DNA of 36,766 bases, from assembly GCA_002698365.1 (NCBI GenBank), contig NZWM01000049.1, forward strand, positions 1 through 36,766, read 5' to 3'. A program made the translations under genes and the position numbers. The notes below the pieces were generated by a model. It was not told the DNA's origin and ran no database searches. It was given only the letters and a program-made list of their open reading frames with translations. The first letter of the stretch is position 1. The number at the start of each line of letters is the position of its first letter. Source of the DNA: Flavobacteriales bacterium (GTDB taxonomy: Bacteria > Bacteroidota > Bacteroidia > Flavobacteriales > TMED113). Positions 9,407-18,486 of this stretch are shown here, piece after piece.

Positions 9407-9970
9407 TTAAGCATCTATATTTGAATGTTGTCGCTTATGACTTTCAACGAACTCTTTAAATGCATTTAGGTATATTGTAGTTTGTGTTTGGAAAGCATCA
9501 GTATTCAATCCTGCAGGTTCAAAAAAAGCTATTATTTTCATGATTCCATGAAATTGGAATTCTTGTTGATTTATAACTAATGTTTTGTATCCTGAAATTC
9601 TCTCGTGTTTTTGTGTCATTATATTCAATGTGCCAGGCATTTCATACAATATTGTGAGGCTATCAGGTAAATTATTAGATTTTAGTGTTCCATAGATTTC
9701 CATCTCTTCATTACCTGTGTCCCAGATAAATTTATATTTTGCTCCTTTTTCACCATCTTTTCCTTCAGTTAAAATAATCTCTTTTGTCCCAGGCATATAT
9801 TCTTTCATTGTATAGATGTTGGCAAACAATCGATTTACTAATTCAATAGGCTGTTCCACTTCTATTGTTTCAGTGTACTTGATACTTCCTTTACTAAATA
9901 ATAAAATAGATAATAAAAATATAGGAATGATAATTAAAATAGTGATTAAAATTTTCAATGCTATTTTCAT
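9407..9970 (-). CDS. SRPBCC-like (polyketide cyclase fold) membrane-anchored protein
   Basis: One N-terminal TM helix, then IKYTETIEVEQPIELVNRLFANIYTMKEYMPGTKEIILTEG...GAKYKF pattern. Confidence 0.6.
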   Translation of the reverse strand: MKIALKILITILIIIPIFLLSILLFSKGSIKYTETIEVEQPIELVNRLFANIYTMKEYMPGTKEIILTEGKDGEKGAKYKFIWDTGNEEMEIYGTLKSNNLPDSLTILYEMPGTLNIMTQKHERISGYKTLVINQQEFQFHGIMKIIAFFEPAGLNTDAFQTQTTIYLNAFKEFVESHKRQHSNIDA

Positions 9971-9975
9971 AGTGC

Positions 9976-10176
9976 TTATTTTTTGCTTAAGACATCTATT
10001 TTTTCTTTTAATTGTGCTATTTCTTTTTGTAAGCTTTTGATGTTGTCCGCTAGTTCACTAATGATCTTTGCTAAATTTGAACTCTTTTCACTTGTTTTTT
10101 CTTTAATAGGCACTTGTGGTAAAACAGGTTTTTTAGAATTAGAGTATCCAATTCCGGTATTACTTTTATAGACCAT
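9976..10176 (-). CDS. Small coiled-coil protein
   Basis: 66 aa; heptad-like LAKIISELADNIKSLQKEIAQLKEKIDVLSKK; 5 nt upstream of the SRPBCC gene on the same strand. Confidence 0.55.
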   Translation of the reverse strand: MVYKSNTGIGYSNSKKPVLPQVPIKEKTSEKSSNLAKIISELADNIKSLQKEIAQLKEKIDVLSKK

Positions 10177-10226
10177 GAAATAAGATTTAAATTAACTTAA
10201 TGCATTTAATATAGTAAATTTTTAAG

Positions 10227-11273
10227 TTATTTTTTTGCATTTGGATTGATGATAAATCTTTTGGCTGATGTTCCATCACTATATAGCTCTATGTAAATAT
10301 TAGAATTGGTGTTTTTTCGACCTAATAAATCTATTGTATATATTGTTTTTTTATTTTCTATCGTTGATTCGTTTATAGACGTGTTGTTAATTAATCCGTT
10401 GATGTCATATTGGTTAAAAAAATCCCAAATCTTTTCAGATGCATTAAAATCTTGATTCGTATTATTTGCAGTTAATGGAATAAGTGCTCCTGGCCACGTA
10501 TGGCCACCATTAATTATTTTATAAAATTCTACTGATGAATCATTGGTCCCATTTTGATAAATATAATGTTCCGCAGTGCATAAGTCAAGTAAGTTGATAT
10601 CAGGAATATTATTAAACTCGGGTACAGTATTACAGTTGTTAAAATTAACCCAAAACGAAATCACATTATCAATAGATTCAATGCTCAATAAGTTATTGCC
10701 GTCATATAGTACTGTTGGATCTGCAGTTCCGTGGATTTGCATTACTGGTACTGGTCTATCTGGGTTGCAAGATGTGATTTGATTTGTAGACATGCTTCCA
10801 GTCACCGAAGCAATAGCAGCAATTTTATCGCTTAATTCACATGCTAGTCGATAACTCATAAATCCACCATTTGACATTCCCATGCTATAGACTCTATTTA
10901 GATTAATATTAAACTCTAGTGCAATTTGATCAATTAATGTACTTAAGAATCCAACATCATCTACTTCTGAAAGTTCACCACTATTCCAAAATTGAAAGCC
11001 ATTAAGATCCGTAGTTCCTTCTGGATGTACTAAAATAAAACCTTCTTCATCAGCAATGGGGTAAAAATTACTATATATCATTTGTTGCCCAGCGTTACTA
11101 CTGTATCCATGTAAATTTAAGACTAAAGGTGTCTCTATGTTTGTTGAATATGATGCAGGAACATATAATATATAAGATCTTTCTAGTCCGTTATGCATTA
11201 TAGTTGTTTCGGTTACTTGTTGACAGAATAGAAAATAGGGTGCAGATAGTATTATAAATAGAATTTTTCTCAT
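10227..11273 (-). CDS. PHB-depolymerase-like (LpqC-type) secreted esterase, paralogue of the 5674-7071 gene, short T9SS-like tail
   Basis: TPLVLNLHGYSSNAGQQ, GMSNGGFMSYRLAC, GGHTWPGA; tail YTIDLLGRKNTNSNIYIELYSDGTSAKRFII. Signal-peptide ATG at 11273 (MRKILFIILSAPYFLFCQQ) preferred to 11321. Confidence 0.85.
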   Translation of the reverse strand: MRKILFIILSAPYFLFCQQVTETTIMHNGLERSYILYVPASYSTNIETPLVLNLHGYSSNAGQQMIYSNFYPIADEEGFILVHPEGTTDLNGFQFWNSGELSEVDDVGFLSTLIDQIALEFNINLNRVYSMGMSNGGFMSYRLACELSDKIAAIASVTGSMSTNQITSCNPDRPVPVMQIHGTADPTVLYDGNNLLSIESIDNVISFWVNFNNCNTVPEFNNIPDINLLDLCTAEHYIYQNGTNDSSVEFYKIINGGHTWPGALIPLTANNTNQDFNASEKIWDFFNQYDINGLINNTSINESTIENKKTIYTIDLLGRKNTNSNIYIELYSDGTSAKRFIINPNAKK

Positions 11274-11345
11274 TTTATTAAAAATAATTATGAATTTGAA
11301 AACAAATATAATTACTTTCAAACATTAATTATATGAAATTTAATT

Positions 11346-11927
11346 ATGTTAAAATTAAAATTAGCCACTGACCCTCGTTGGGTAAATTTAGCAGAAAAAG
11401 AATTATCCGAAATTCTTACAGATCATGCGTATTGTGAACAAAAAGCAGCAACATCCTGTATTTCTTTAATAGTTGTTTATCCTGATTTAAAGGATTTGGT
11501 GAAAAAATTAACACCTATAGTGTCTGAAGAGTGGAGTCATTTTACAATGGTTTTAGACGAAATTCATAAAAGAGGCTATGATTTGGGTTTTCCCAGAAAA
11601 GATGAATATGTTAATGAATTATTACGTTTTCAAAATAAAAATGCAGATCGAAATGTGGTTTTGGTAGAAAAATTATTAACTAACGCATTAATAGAGGCTA
11701 GAAGTTGTGAGCGCTTTAGATTGCTTTCATTGGAATTAAAAGATTCGTATTTAAAGAAATTTTATCATGATTTTATGGTTTCTGAAGCTGGTCATTATAG
11801 AGTTTTTATGGATTTAGCAAAAATTTATAAAGATAAAGCTTATGTTGAAAGTAGGTGGCAAGAGTATTTGAATCATGAAAAAGAAATTTTAAATAACATC
11901 GAACTTAGGGGTGATAGAATGCATTAA
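11346..11927 (+). CDS. miaE: tRNA-(ms2io6A)-hydroxylase-like protein
   Basis: Diiron-type motifs ILTDHAYCEQKAATSCISL, EEWSHF, EARSCERFRLL, SEAGHYRVF. Confidence 0.85.
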   Translation: MLKLKLATDPRWVNLAEKELSEILTDHAYCEQKAATSCISLIVVYPDLKDLVKKLTPIVSEEWSHFTMVLDEIHKRGYDLGFPRKDEYVNELLRFQNKNADRNVVLVEKLLTNALIEARSCERFRLLSLELKDSYLKKFYHDFMVSEAGHYRVFMDLAKIYKDKAYVESRWQEYLNHEKEILNNIELRGDRMH

Positions 11928-11930
11928 AAA

Positions 11931-11956
11931 AAAAGGAGGGCTAACCCTCCTTTTTC
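11931..11956. terminator. Bidirectional hairpin terminator between convergent genes
   Basis: AAAAAGGAGGG-CTAA-CCCTCCTTTTT directly after the miaE stop and before the end of the convergent protease gene. Confidence 0.85.
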
Positions 11957-11975
11957 TTAAAAAAATAAATTACTA

Positions 11976-14480
11976 TTATTCAATAATAATTAATTTTTCA
12001 CTTTTATAATTTTCTGTTTTTAGATTCAAAATATATGTTCCAGCTGCTGTTTGTATATCAATTGGATAATAATGGTTCATAGAGTAATTGTTTATTGTTT
12101 CATTATATATTTTTTCCCCTAATAGATTAAATATTTCTATATCTATATTTTTAAAATTATTATTTATTAATAATTCAAATTGACCATTATTAGGATTTGG
12201 ATAAATTTCAACATTTATTGATTCGGTTTCATTTATGTCTGAATTGTTATTTTCAAATCCGCATAATTCAATATTATCATACCATGTTTTTCCACTACAT
12301 CCTGATCCAGCACAAAATCCATAGAAATTTAGTGCATCTAATATGTTTGATGACCCAGCTGATCCATCACTCCATGTCCATGTATAAATAAATTCATTAT
12401 TATAATAAAGACTAATGATGTCATTGTCAATATCTATTTCATGACGTACTTCTGTCCATGTATCATATACGGCATCAAAATATACTGGTGTGTCAAAATC
12501 TATATATGACTGTTCTCCAGAACTTGCAGAAGCAAACAATACTTGAAATGCCCAATTTGAATTCGCTGCATCATAATTATGTAACATATTATAATAACTT
12601 CCAGCATTATCAGATGAAGGGATGTACATATAAAATATAACTTCTCCAGATCCTGAGTCTATTAATGGGTCAAACATGTGAAGTACATCATCACCTTGTT
12701 CCACCAGGATTGATTGGTTACTCATGAACGAAAAATCATCAGTAACATCTACACCTGAGTTTGTGCCATCCCATCCTATCCATGCATTTGATTGTGAATC
12801 GATATTGCTGTCATCATAACTTTCAAAATCTTCAAACCATGTTTGATTATTACATGGTTCCCATGAATATGAATATTCGCAACTTCCATCATTAATAATG
12901 GCGTCAGGGTTATAGTTTTCAGCATTTGGGTCAGTACATCCTTCTAGATATTCACATGAGTCATTATCTGTATTTGCATTTGGGTTATAGTTTTCAGCAT
13001 TTGGGTCAGTACATCCTTCTATAATTAATGTTATGCAACTGCCGTCATCTACGTTAGCATCAGCGTCATATTCAAGATAATTTGAGTCTGTGCAACCCAA
13101 GTATTCACAGGATCCATCATTTGTATTGGCATCTGGATTATAGTTATCAGCGTTTGCATCAGTACAACCATAAATCGGCTCCCCAACACTAACACAAAAA
13201 TCATATGATCCTGAACATGGGCCATCTTCGCCTCCAGTTACACAATCTCCAAATGCTGGATTGGTTTCCTCAAATAAGACATCTCCACTTTCATTTGTTA
13301 TAGAAAAAGGAGCACCATCTACAGTACATGTAAACTCTGATCCACTAAGGCCATCACCATAACTGTCTGTAATAGTAAATGTATAGCAACCTGCGCTTAA
13401 GCAAATCTCTTCTTGTTGAACACTACCCCCTTCTTCCATTGTGTCAGATGTGCTTCCCCCTGGATATGTTCCTGTATTTACCTGTGCTACTACTATGCCA
13501 TTTTCATTTATTATTTCCCAGCTTATTTCTTCTCCATAACAATCTAAGTGTAGATCTAAAACAACATTGTTGTCACAAGAATACTCACAAGATCCGTCAT
13601 TTACTGTTGCGTCAGGATTGTAATTTTCTGCAGACATATCAGTGCATCCGTATACTGCGTTAGCGTCACAAAATGAACTTTGGTTGGGGCATACCGCACC
13701 ATCTGTATTGTCGCAAATCCAATCTATAAAGTAAGATACTCTAGCATATACTCCGGGATATCCAGCTTCAGCACATCCGTATCCCCAGCTTACAATTCCA
13801 CATTGCAAAAATGTTTCACCATCAGCTGCTAGCACTACCATTGGGCCACCACTATCGCCCTGGCAAGAGTCATATCCTCCATCAGAATATCCAGCCATAA
13901 TCATATCCGGGTCTATTTGATTATTTCCATAGTTCGATGTAGTAGTAATTGGCACACTAACCACTTGTAATTGATTTGGATTATTAGCTGTGCCTTCATC
14001 TTCTCCCCATCCGGTAATCCATGACATTTCCCCAGGATCTTCAACACCTAGTTCAACTTGTTGGTCACACATAAGTACAACAGGTTGTGTGTAGTTGTTA
14101 AAAGTAATAGGATCTTCCAATCTAATAAGAGCAATGTCATTATTCATGGTGTTTCCATTGTAATTAGGATGAGTAATAATTTCAGCAGCATCATAAGTAG
14201 TGCCTCCTTGGGCATATGAGGCGCTATTTCCAACCCTGACACCTGTGTTGCTTGCAGATTCTCCCTCAACACAATGAGCTGCAGTAAGAATCCAATACTC
14301 ATTTATAATCGATGCTCCGCAATAAGCATAACTCCAACCGCCTGTGCTAAGTAATGCAGCTTGGTATGGATAGTCTTGAATATTGGCATCTTCTCCACCA
14401 ACAATTTCTGCTTGTGCGAAAATATTGTTAGGATATATTGTGGCAATGATAAAAAGTGCAAATAATAATAGTTTTTTCAT
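11976..14480 (-). CDS. Trypsin-like (S1) secreted serine protease with DSYGDG and GCTD modules and canonical T9SS type A sorting domain
   Basis: IVGGEDANIQDYPYQAALL, LTAAHC, NNDIALIRL, CQGDSGGPMV; repeated GCTDxNAxNYNPxAxxxDxSC; C-terminal INVEIYPNPNNGQFELLI...GTYILNLKTENYKSEKLIII. Signal peptide starts at ATG 14480 (MKKLLLFALFIIATIYPNNIFAQ) rather than 14531. Confidence 0.9.
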   Translation of the reverse strand: MKKLLLFALFIIATIYPNNIFAQAEIVGGEDANIQDYPYQAALLSTGGWSYAYCGASIINEYWILTAAHCVEGESASNTGVRVGNSASYAQGGTTYDAAEIITHPNYNGNTMNNDIALIRLEDPITFNNYTQPVVLMCDQQVELGVEDPGEMSWITGWGEDEGTANNPNQLQVVSVPITTTSNYGNNQIDPDMIMAGYSDGGYDSCQGDSGGPMVVLAADGETFLQCGIVSWGYGCAEAGYPGVYARVSYFIDWICDNTDGAVCPNQSSFCDANAVYGCTDMSAENYNPDATVNDGSCEYSCDNNVVLDLHLDCYGEEISWEIINENGIVVAQVNTGTYPGGSTSDTMEEGGSVQQEEICLSAGCYTFTITDSYGDGLSGSEFTCTVDGAPFSITNESGDVLFEETNPAFGDCVTGGEDGPCSGSYDFCVSVGEPIYGCTDANADNYNPDANTNDGSCEYLGCTDSNYLEYDADANVDDGSCITLIIEGCTDPNAENYNPNANTDNDSCEYLEGCTDPNAENYNPDAIINDGSCEYSYSWEPCNNQTWFEDFESYDDSNIDSQSNAWIGWDGTNSGVDVTDDFSFMSNQSILVEQGDDVLHMFDPLIDSGSGEVIFYMYIPSSDNAGSYYNMLHNYDAANSNWAFQVLFASASSGEQSYIDFDTPVYFDAVYDTWTEVRHEIDIDNDIISLYYNNEFIYTWTWSDGSAGSSNILDALNFYGFCAGSGCSGKTWYDNIELCGFENNNSDINETESINVEIYPNPNNGQFELLINNNFKNIDIEIFNLLGEKIYNETINNYSMNHYYPIDIQTAAGTYILNLKTENYKSEKLIIIE
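12870..13172 (-). repeat. Cluster of GCTD Cys modules (about 25 codons each), including an exact 39-nt duplication
   Basis: GGGTTATAGTTTTCAGCATTTGGGTCAGTACATCCTTCT occurs identically at 12907-12945 and 12982-13020; diverged copies flank it. Confidence 0.85.
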
Positions 14481-14550
14481 AAATGGTATTTTTATAAGTC
14501 TGTTAACAAAGTTAGCAAAAAGAACATTCATTCTAAAATCAAATAGATGT

Positions 14551-15753
14551 TTATTTTTTCGTTTTGATTATTTCTAGAATAGTATCTATATTCTGTTGTT
14601 TAGCTTTTAAAAATGATAAAATCTTTTTTGAGATATTTTTTTTTGACTGTGGTTTTTTTAAAAAGGTATTTATTTCTTCACTTAATTCAGTATGATTTCT
14701 AATAGATTTTCCTATGTGTTTTTCAATTAACCAAAATGCCTCTTTAAATTTTTTATATTTTGGACCAAACAATACAAAGTTGCCATGTACTACCGGTTCT
14801 AATGTGTTATGTATTCCGTTGTTAAAACCGCCTCCCACATAAGCAATATTTGAATATTGGTATATGTGTTTTAGAATCCCAAATTTATCTACAATTAATA
14901 CATTTTTTTGTGTTTTTTTGTGTTTTTCAATGGCAGAATAAAGTACGCAGTTTGAAAAAAAACACCCCTCTATCTTTTTAATAATTTTAGAGTTTATTTC
15001 GTGGGGAACAATAATATGTTTCACGTCTTTTCGTGAATGTATGAAGTCTATTATTTTGTCATAGTCATTTTCTTCAAGACTTCCATATGTAATTGTTCTT
15101 TTTTTCTCAATAAAATTTAATATTTTATTATCATGAAATTTATGCTCTCTATCTATTAGTATTTGGTTAATTCTCATGTTTTCAATAGTAGAGCAACCAG
15201 TTATTTTTTCATTTTTCATGAATTGGTAAGTAAATTCATCTTCACAAAAGATGTGATTAATTTGGCTAAAATATTTTTTATAATATTTTCTTACAAACCA
15301 GTTCTTTGTTTTTTTGCTATGAAGTTTACATCCAATAGAGTATGATGGAATATTATATTCTTTTAAACATGTCACCATATTTGGCCAAACATCATTTTTT
15401 GAAATAATAACCATCATAGGGTTCATGATATGAATAAAAGATTTCATATTGTCTTTTGTGTCTAATGGTAAATATGATTTTTGCTGTATCAAATCAAAAT
15501 TTTGAAAATGATGATAGCCTGAAGGTGAGAAGAATGTAATATTGATCAGCGGATTGATTTTTTGTAATTCTGGGATTAAAGCCTTTATATGTTCATATTC
15601 TCCCAATGATGCACAGTGAATCCAAATCACTTTTTTCTTATTTGGCTTAAATTTCTCAAATATTTGTTTTTGTGCAAACCTCCATTTTTTATATTTTTCA
15701 TTTGGATTTAGGTATAGTATTAGATAAATCAGTTTTAATAAGATATTGTACAT
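14551..15753 (-). CDS. waaA: 3-deoxy-D-manno-octulosonic acid (Kdo) transferase-like
   Basis: VIWIHCASLGEYEHIKALIPEL, ITFFSPSGYHHFQNF, ITYGSLEENDY, AYVGGGFNNGIHNTLEPVVHGNFVLFGPKYKKFKEA. Confidence 0.85.
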   Translation of the reverse strand: MYNILLKLIYLILYLNPNEKYKKWRFAQKQIFEKFKPNKKKVIWIHCASLGEYEHIKALIPELQKINPLINITFFSPSGYHHFQNFDLIQQKSYLPLDTKDNMKSFIHIMNPMMVIISKNDVWPNMVTCLKEYNIPSYSIGCKLHSKKTKNWFVRKYYKKYFSQINHIFCEDEFTYQFMKNEKITGCSTIENMRINQILIDREHKFHDNKILNFIEKKRTITYGSLEENDYDKIIDFIHSRKDVKHIIVPHEINSKIIKKIEGCFFSNCVLYSAIEKHKKTQKNVLIVDKFGILKHIYQYSNIAYVGGGFNNGIHNTLEPVVHGNFVLFGPKYKKFKEAFWLIEKHIGKSIRNHTELSEEINTFLKKPQSKKNISKKILSFLKAKQQNIDTILEIIKTKK

Positions 15754-15765
15754 TTTCTTAATCTA

Positions 15766-16506
15766 TTAATAGTAATAATATCTTTCCTGTTGTCTTTGTT
15801 TTATTGGTACAATAAAGCCACATTTTAAACCCAACAGATAATCTCTTCGTTTTTCTGTCACACTTGTTTGGGTTGTGTAATTATACCCTCTTAAATCTTT
15901 TGTGAATGCTTGTATAAATTCTAAACCAATTAAATATCGAATATTCGTTTTATTACTAAAATGTAAATATCCAATAAATTGTTTTGTTAAAAGGCCGCCA
16001 GATAGTCGATCATAACCTTTTATTAGTTCTTCATTCAATTGAGGCAAGGCAGTTGTGAGAGTCTCAATAAAAATTTTGTGATATATATATCCGGTGCCAA
16101 TTGATAATACTATTCCAGATTCACTTTTTTCAAAATTAAGACTAAAGTATTTTCCACTAGATATATCTATGTGACCACCTCTTTGAAATAATCGAATAGT
16201 GGGTATTTCTCCATTTTGACTGATTAATGTGCCATTATTTCCATTTATAGCGTCAAATAAATTATTTTCTTTTACAGTAGGACCAAATAGAACACTACCA
16301 TTTATTTCAAAAATAAAGTCATTATGTGTTTTGTAACTTGCTGTTAGACCAATGTCTGAATTAATGCCAAATCTTTTTTTCAAGTCACCCTCTGGTATTT
16401 GTAGGCTGTGATTAACAGATATAAACAGAATATCATTTTTTTTCGTATTAGATTCTTGACTGAAAATGATTGAGGATATGAAAAAAAGTGAAATTAGAAT
16501 TCTCAT
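15766..16506 (-). CDS. Hypothetical exported protein, probable outer-membrane beta-barrel
   Basis: Signal peptide (FISSIIFSQE); beta-rich; same-strand neighbour 12 nt upstream of the waaA-like gene. Confidence 0.6.
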   Translation of the reverse strand: MRILISLFFISSIIFSQESNTKKNDILFISVNHSLQIPEGDLKKRFGINSDIGLTASYKTHNDFIFEINGSVLFGPTVKENNLFDAINGNNGTLISQNGEIPTIRLFQRGGHIDISSGKYFSLNFEKSESGIVLSIGTGYIYHKIFIETLTTALPQLNEELIKGYDRLSGGLLTKQFIGYLHFSNKTNIRYLIGLEFIQAFTKDLRGYNYTTQTSVTEKRRDYLLGLKCGFIVPIKQRQQERYYYY

Positions 16507-16530
16507 GATATTTCAAAATTAGTTAAAAAG

Positions 16531-16560
16531 TTGATATCAAAAGATTTTAAATTATATTTA
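16531..16560 (+). promoter_or_regulatory. Candidate Bacteroidota-type promoter for rfbB overlapping a palindrome
   Basis: TTG at 16531-16533 and TATATTTA at 16553-16560, close to the TTG/TAnnTTTG consensus with a plausible spacing; lies in the divergent intergenic region. Confidence 0.3.
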
Positions 16561-16583
16561 GATTATAATTTTTATATGTTAGG

Positions 16584-17561
16584 ATGATTAAAAATATATT
16601 AATAACAGGAGAGTCGGGGTTTATTGGGTCCCACCTATTAAGATGTTTTGTTAATAAGTATTCTGATTATATGATTCATGGTTTAGATTCATTAACATAT
16701 GCTTCAAATAGAATATTTAATAAAGAATTAGAAATAAAAAATAATTATAAATTTCATCAAATAGATATTCGAAATAGGGAGGAGGTAATAAAGTTATTTG
16801 AAAGTGAAAAATATACAGATGTCATTCATCTAGCTGCAGAATCGCATGTAGATAATTCTATAGAAAACCCTTTGATTTTTGCAGAAACGAATGTTTTAGG
16901 TACTTTGAATTTACTAGATGCCTTTAGAAAATATTCTACTGGAAGATTTCATCATGTTTCTACTGATGAAGTATATGGTGATTTAGAAATAAATGATTCA
17001 GCTTTTGATGAAACAACATCATATAATCCTAGTTCTCCATATTCTGCCTCTAAAGCAGCATCCGACCATTTTGTGAGGGCATATCATAGAACGTATGGTA
17101 TCGACATAATTATTACCAACTGTTCTAATAATTTTGGACCACATCAACATCAAGAAAAATTTATACCAACTATTATTAAATGTATACTAGAAAGTAGAAA
17201 TATACCAATTTATGGAAAAGGGGATAATATTAGAGATTGGCTTTATGTACAAGATCATGTGGATGCGATTGATAAAGTGTTTCATGAAGGAAATAGAGGA
17301 GAAACATATAATGTGGGAGGAAACAATGAATTAACAAATTTAGATCTTGTATATAAAATATGTGATATAATGGTTGATAAAGGTTATTGTTTAGACAATC
17401 CTCGGAAATTAATTTCTTTTATTAAAGATCGTGAAGGCCATGATTTAAGATATGCGATTAATAGTCACAAAATTAATTCAGAATTAGACTGGGAGCCAAG
17501 ATTTAAATTTTTGGATGTATTATCTTCTACTATAGATTGGTATGTGGATTATTTGAAATAA
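16584..17561 (+). CDS. rfbB: dTDP-glucose 4,6-dehydratase
   Basis: ITGESGFIGSHLL, LAAESHVDNSIENP, HVSTDEVYGDL, YSASKAASDHFVRAY, NCSNNFGPHQHQEKFIP. Confidence 0.92.
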   Translation: MIKNILITGESGFIGSHLLRCFVNKYSDYMIHGLDSLTYASNRIFNKELEIKNNYKFHQIDIRNREEVIKLFESEKYTDVIHLAAESHVDNSIENPLIFAETNVLGTLNLLDAFRKYSTGRFHHVSTDEVYGDLEINDSAFDETTSYNPSSPYSASKAASDHFVRAYHRTYGIDIIITNCSNNFGPHQHQEKFIPTIIKCILESRNIPIYGKGDNIRDWLYVQDHVDAIDKVFHEGNRGETYNVGGNNELTNLDLVYKICDIMVDKGYCLDNPRKLISFIKDREGHDLRYAINSHKINSELDWEPRFKFLDVLSSTIDWYVDYLK

Positions 17562-17562
17562 A

Positions 17563-18441
17563 CTAAGTATTAACTTTATTTGACGGAATACTTCTGTTGA
17601 TTCTTCTATTCAATCCGATGAGCACATTTCCGGGTCCTACTTCAAAAAATTCTGTTGCTCCTTTATGTATCATATTTTCAATAGTTTGTTGCCATTTTAC
17701 AGGTGCCGTTAATTGTTTAATTAAATTTTGTTTTAATTCATTCACACCAAGAATAGCTTGTGCACACACATTTTGATATATAGGACAAATAGGTTTATTG
17801 AATTCTATTTTATTAATAGCTTCTTCTAATTCTTTTTCTGCACTTTTCATGAGTGGGGAGTGAAAAGCTCCAGCTACCGGTAGTATTAACGCCCTTTTTG
17901 CTCCTAATTCAGATAAAGTGCTACATGCATTTTTAATAGATTTCCGATCTCCAGAAATTACAATTTGTCCAGGTGAATTATAATTAGCTGGGACTACAAT
18001 TCCATTAGTTTCTCTACATACTTTGTTAACTGTTTCTGTATCTAGTCCAATAATGGCAGCCATGGTTGAATCATGTTCTTGACAAGCTATATGCATTAAT
18101 TCTGCCCGCTTTCTAACTAATTTTAAACCATCTTCAAATGATAAAGCATTTGCGGCTACTAAAGCGGAAAATTCACCCAATGAATGTCCTGCAACCATGT
18201 CAGGAATGACATTATTCATGCATGTTGCTACAATTGTAGAATGAATAAAGATTGCGGGTTGTGTAACGTTTGTTTGTTTTAAATCTTCTTCACTTCCTTC
18301 GAACATTATTTTAGTTATATCAAACTTTAAAATGTCATTTGCAGCGTGAAATAATGATTTTGCTTTCTCATTTTTTTCATATAAATCAAGACCCATACCT
18401 GGGAATTGGGAGCCTTGGCCTGGAAAAATAAATGCTTTCAT
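17563..18441 (-). CDS. fabD: Malonyl-CoA:ACP transacylase
   Basis: AFIFPGQGSQFPGMG, GHSLGEFSAL, GAFHSPLM, EVGPGNVL. Confidence 0.95.
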   Translation of the reverse strand: MKAFIFPGQGSQFPGMGLDLYEKNEKAKSLFHAANDILKFDITKIMFEGSEEDLKQTNVTQPAIFIHSTIVATCMNNVIPDMVAGHSLGEFSALVAANALSFEDGLKLVRKRAELMHIACQEHDSTMAAIIGLDTETVNKVCRETNGIVVPANYNSPGQIVISGDRKSIKNACSTLSELGAKRALILPVAGAFHSPLMKSAEKELEEAINKIEFNKPICPIYQNVCAQAILGVNELKQNLIKQLTAPVKWQQTIENMIHKGATEFFEVGPGNVLIGLNRRINRSIPSNKVNT

Positions 18442-18486
18442 AATAATTTTTTAATTTTTATAATTTTCAACCCTCTTTTTTTAGTT

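Noticed and set aside
12870-13172. Regularly spaced repeats that could suggest a CRISPR-like array
   Set aside because: Repeats are in frame, encode a Cys module inside a protease gene, and have no unique spacers or cas genes.
13379-13663. 94-aa plus-strand ORF, and similar antisense ORFs (6372-6596, 8807-9145, 12197-12640, 30040-30327, 31566-32120)
   Set aside because: All lie opposite well-supported coding sequences and are best explained as shadow ORFs in AT-rich DNA.
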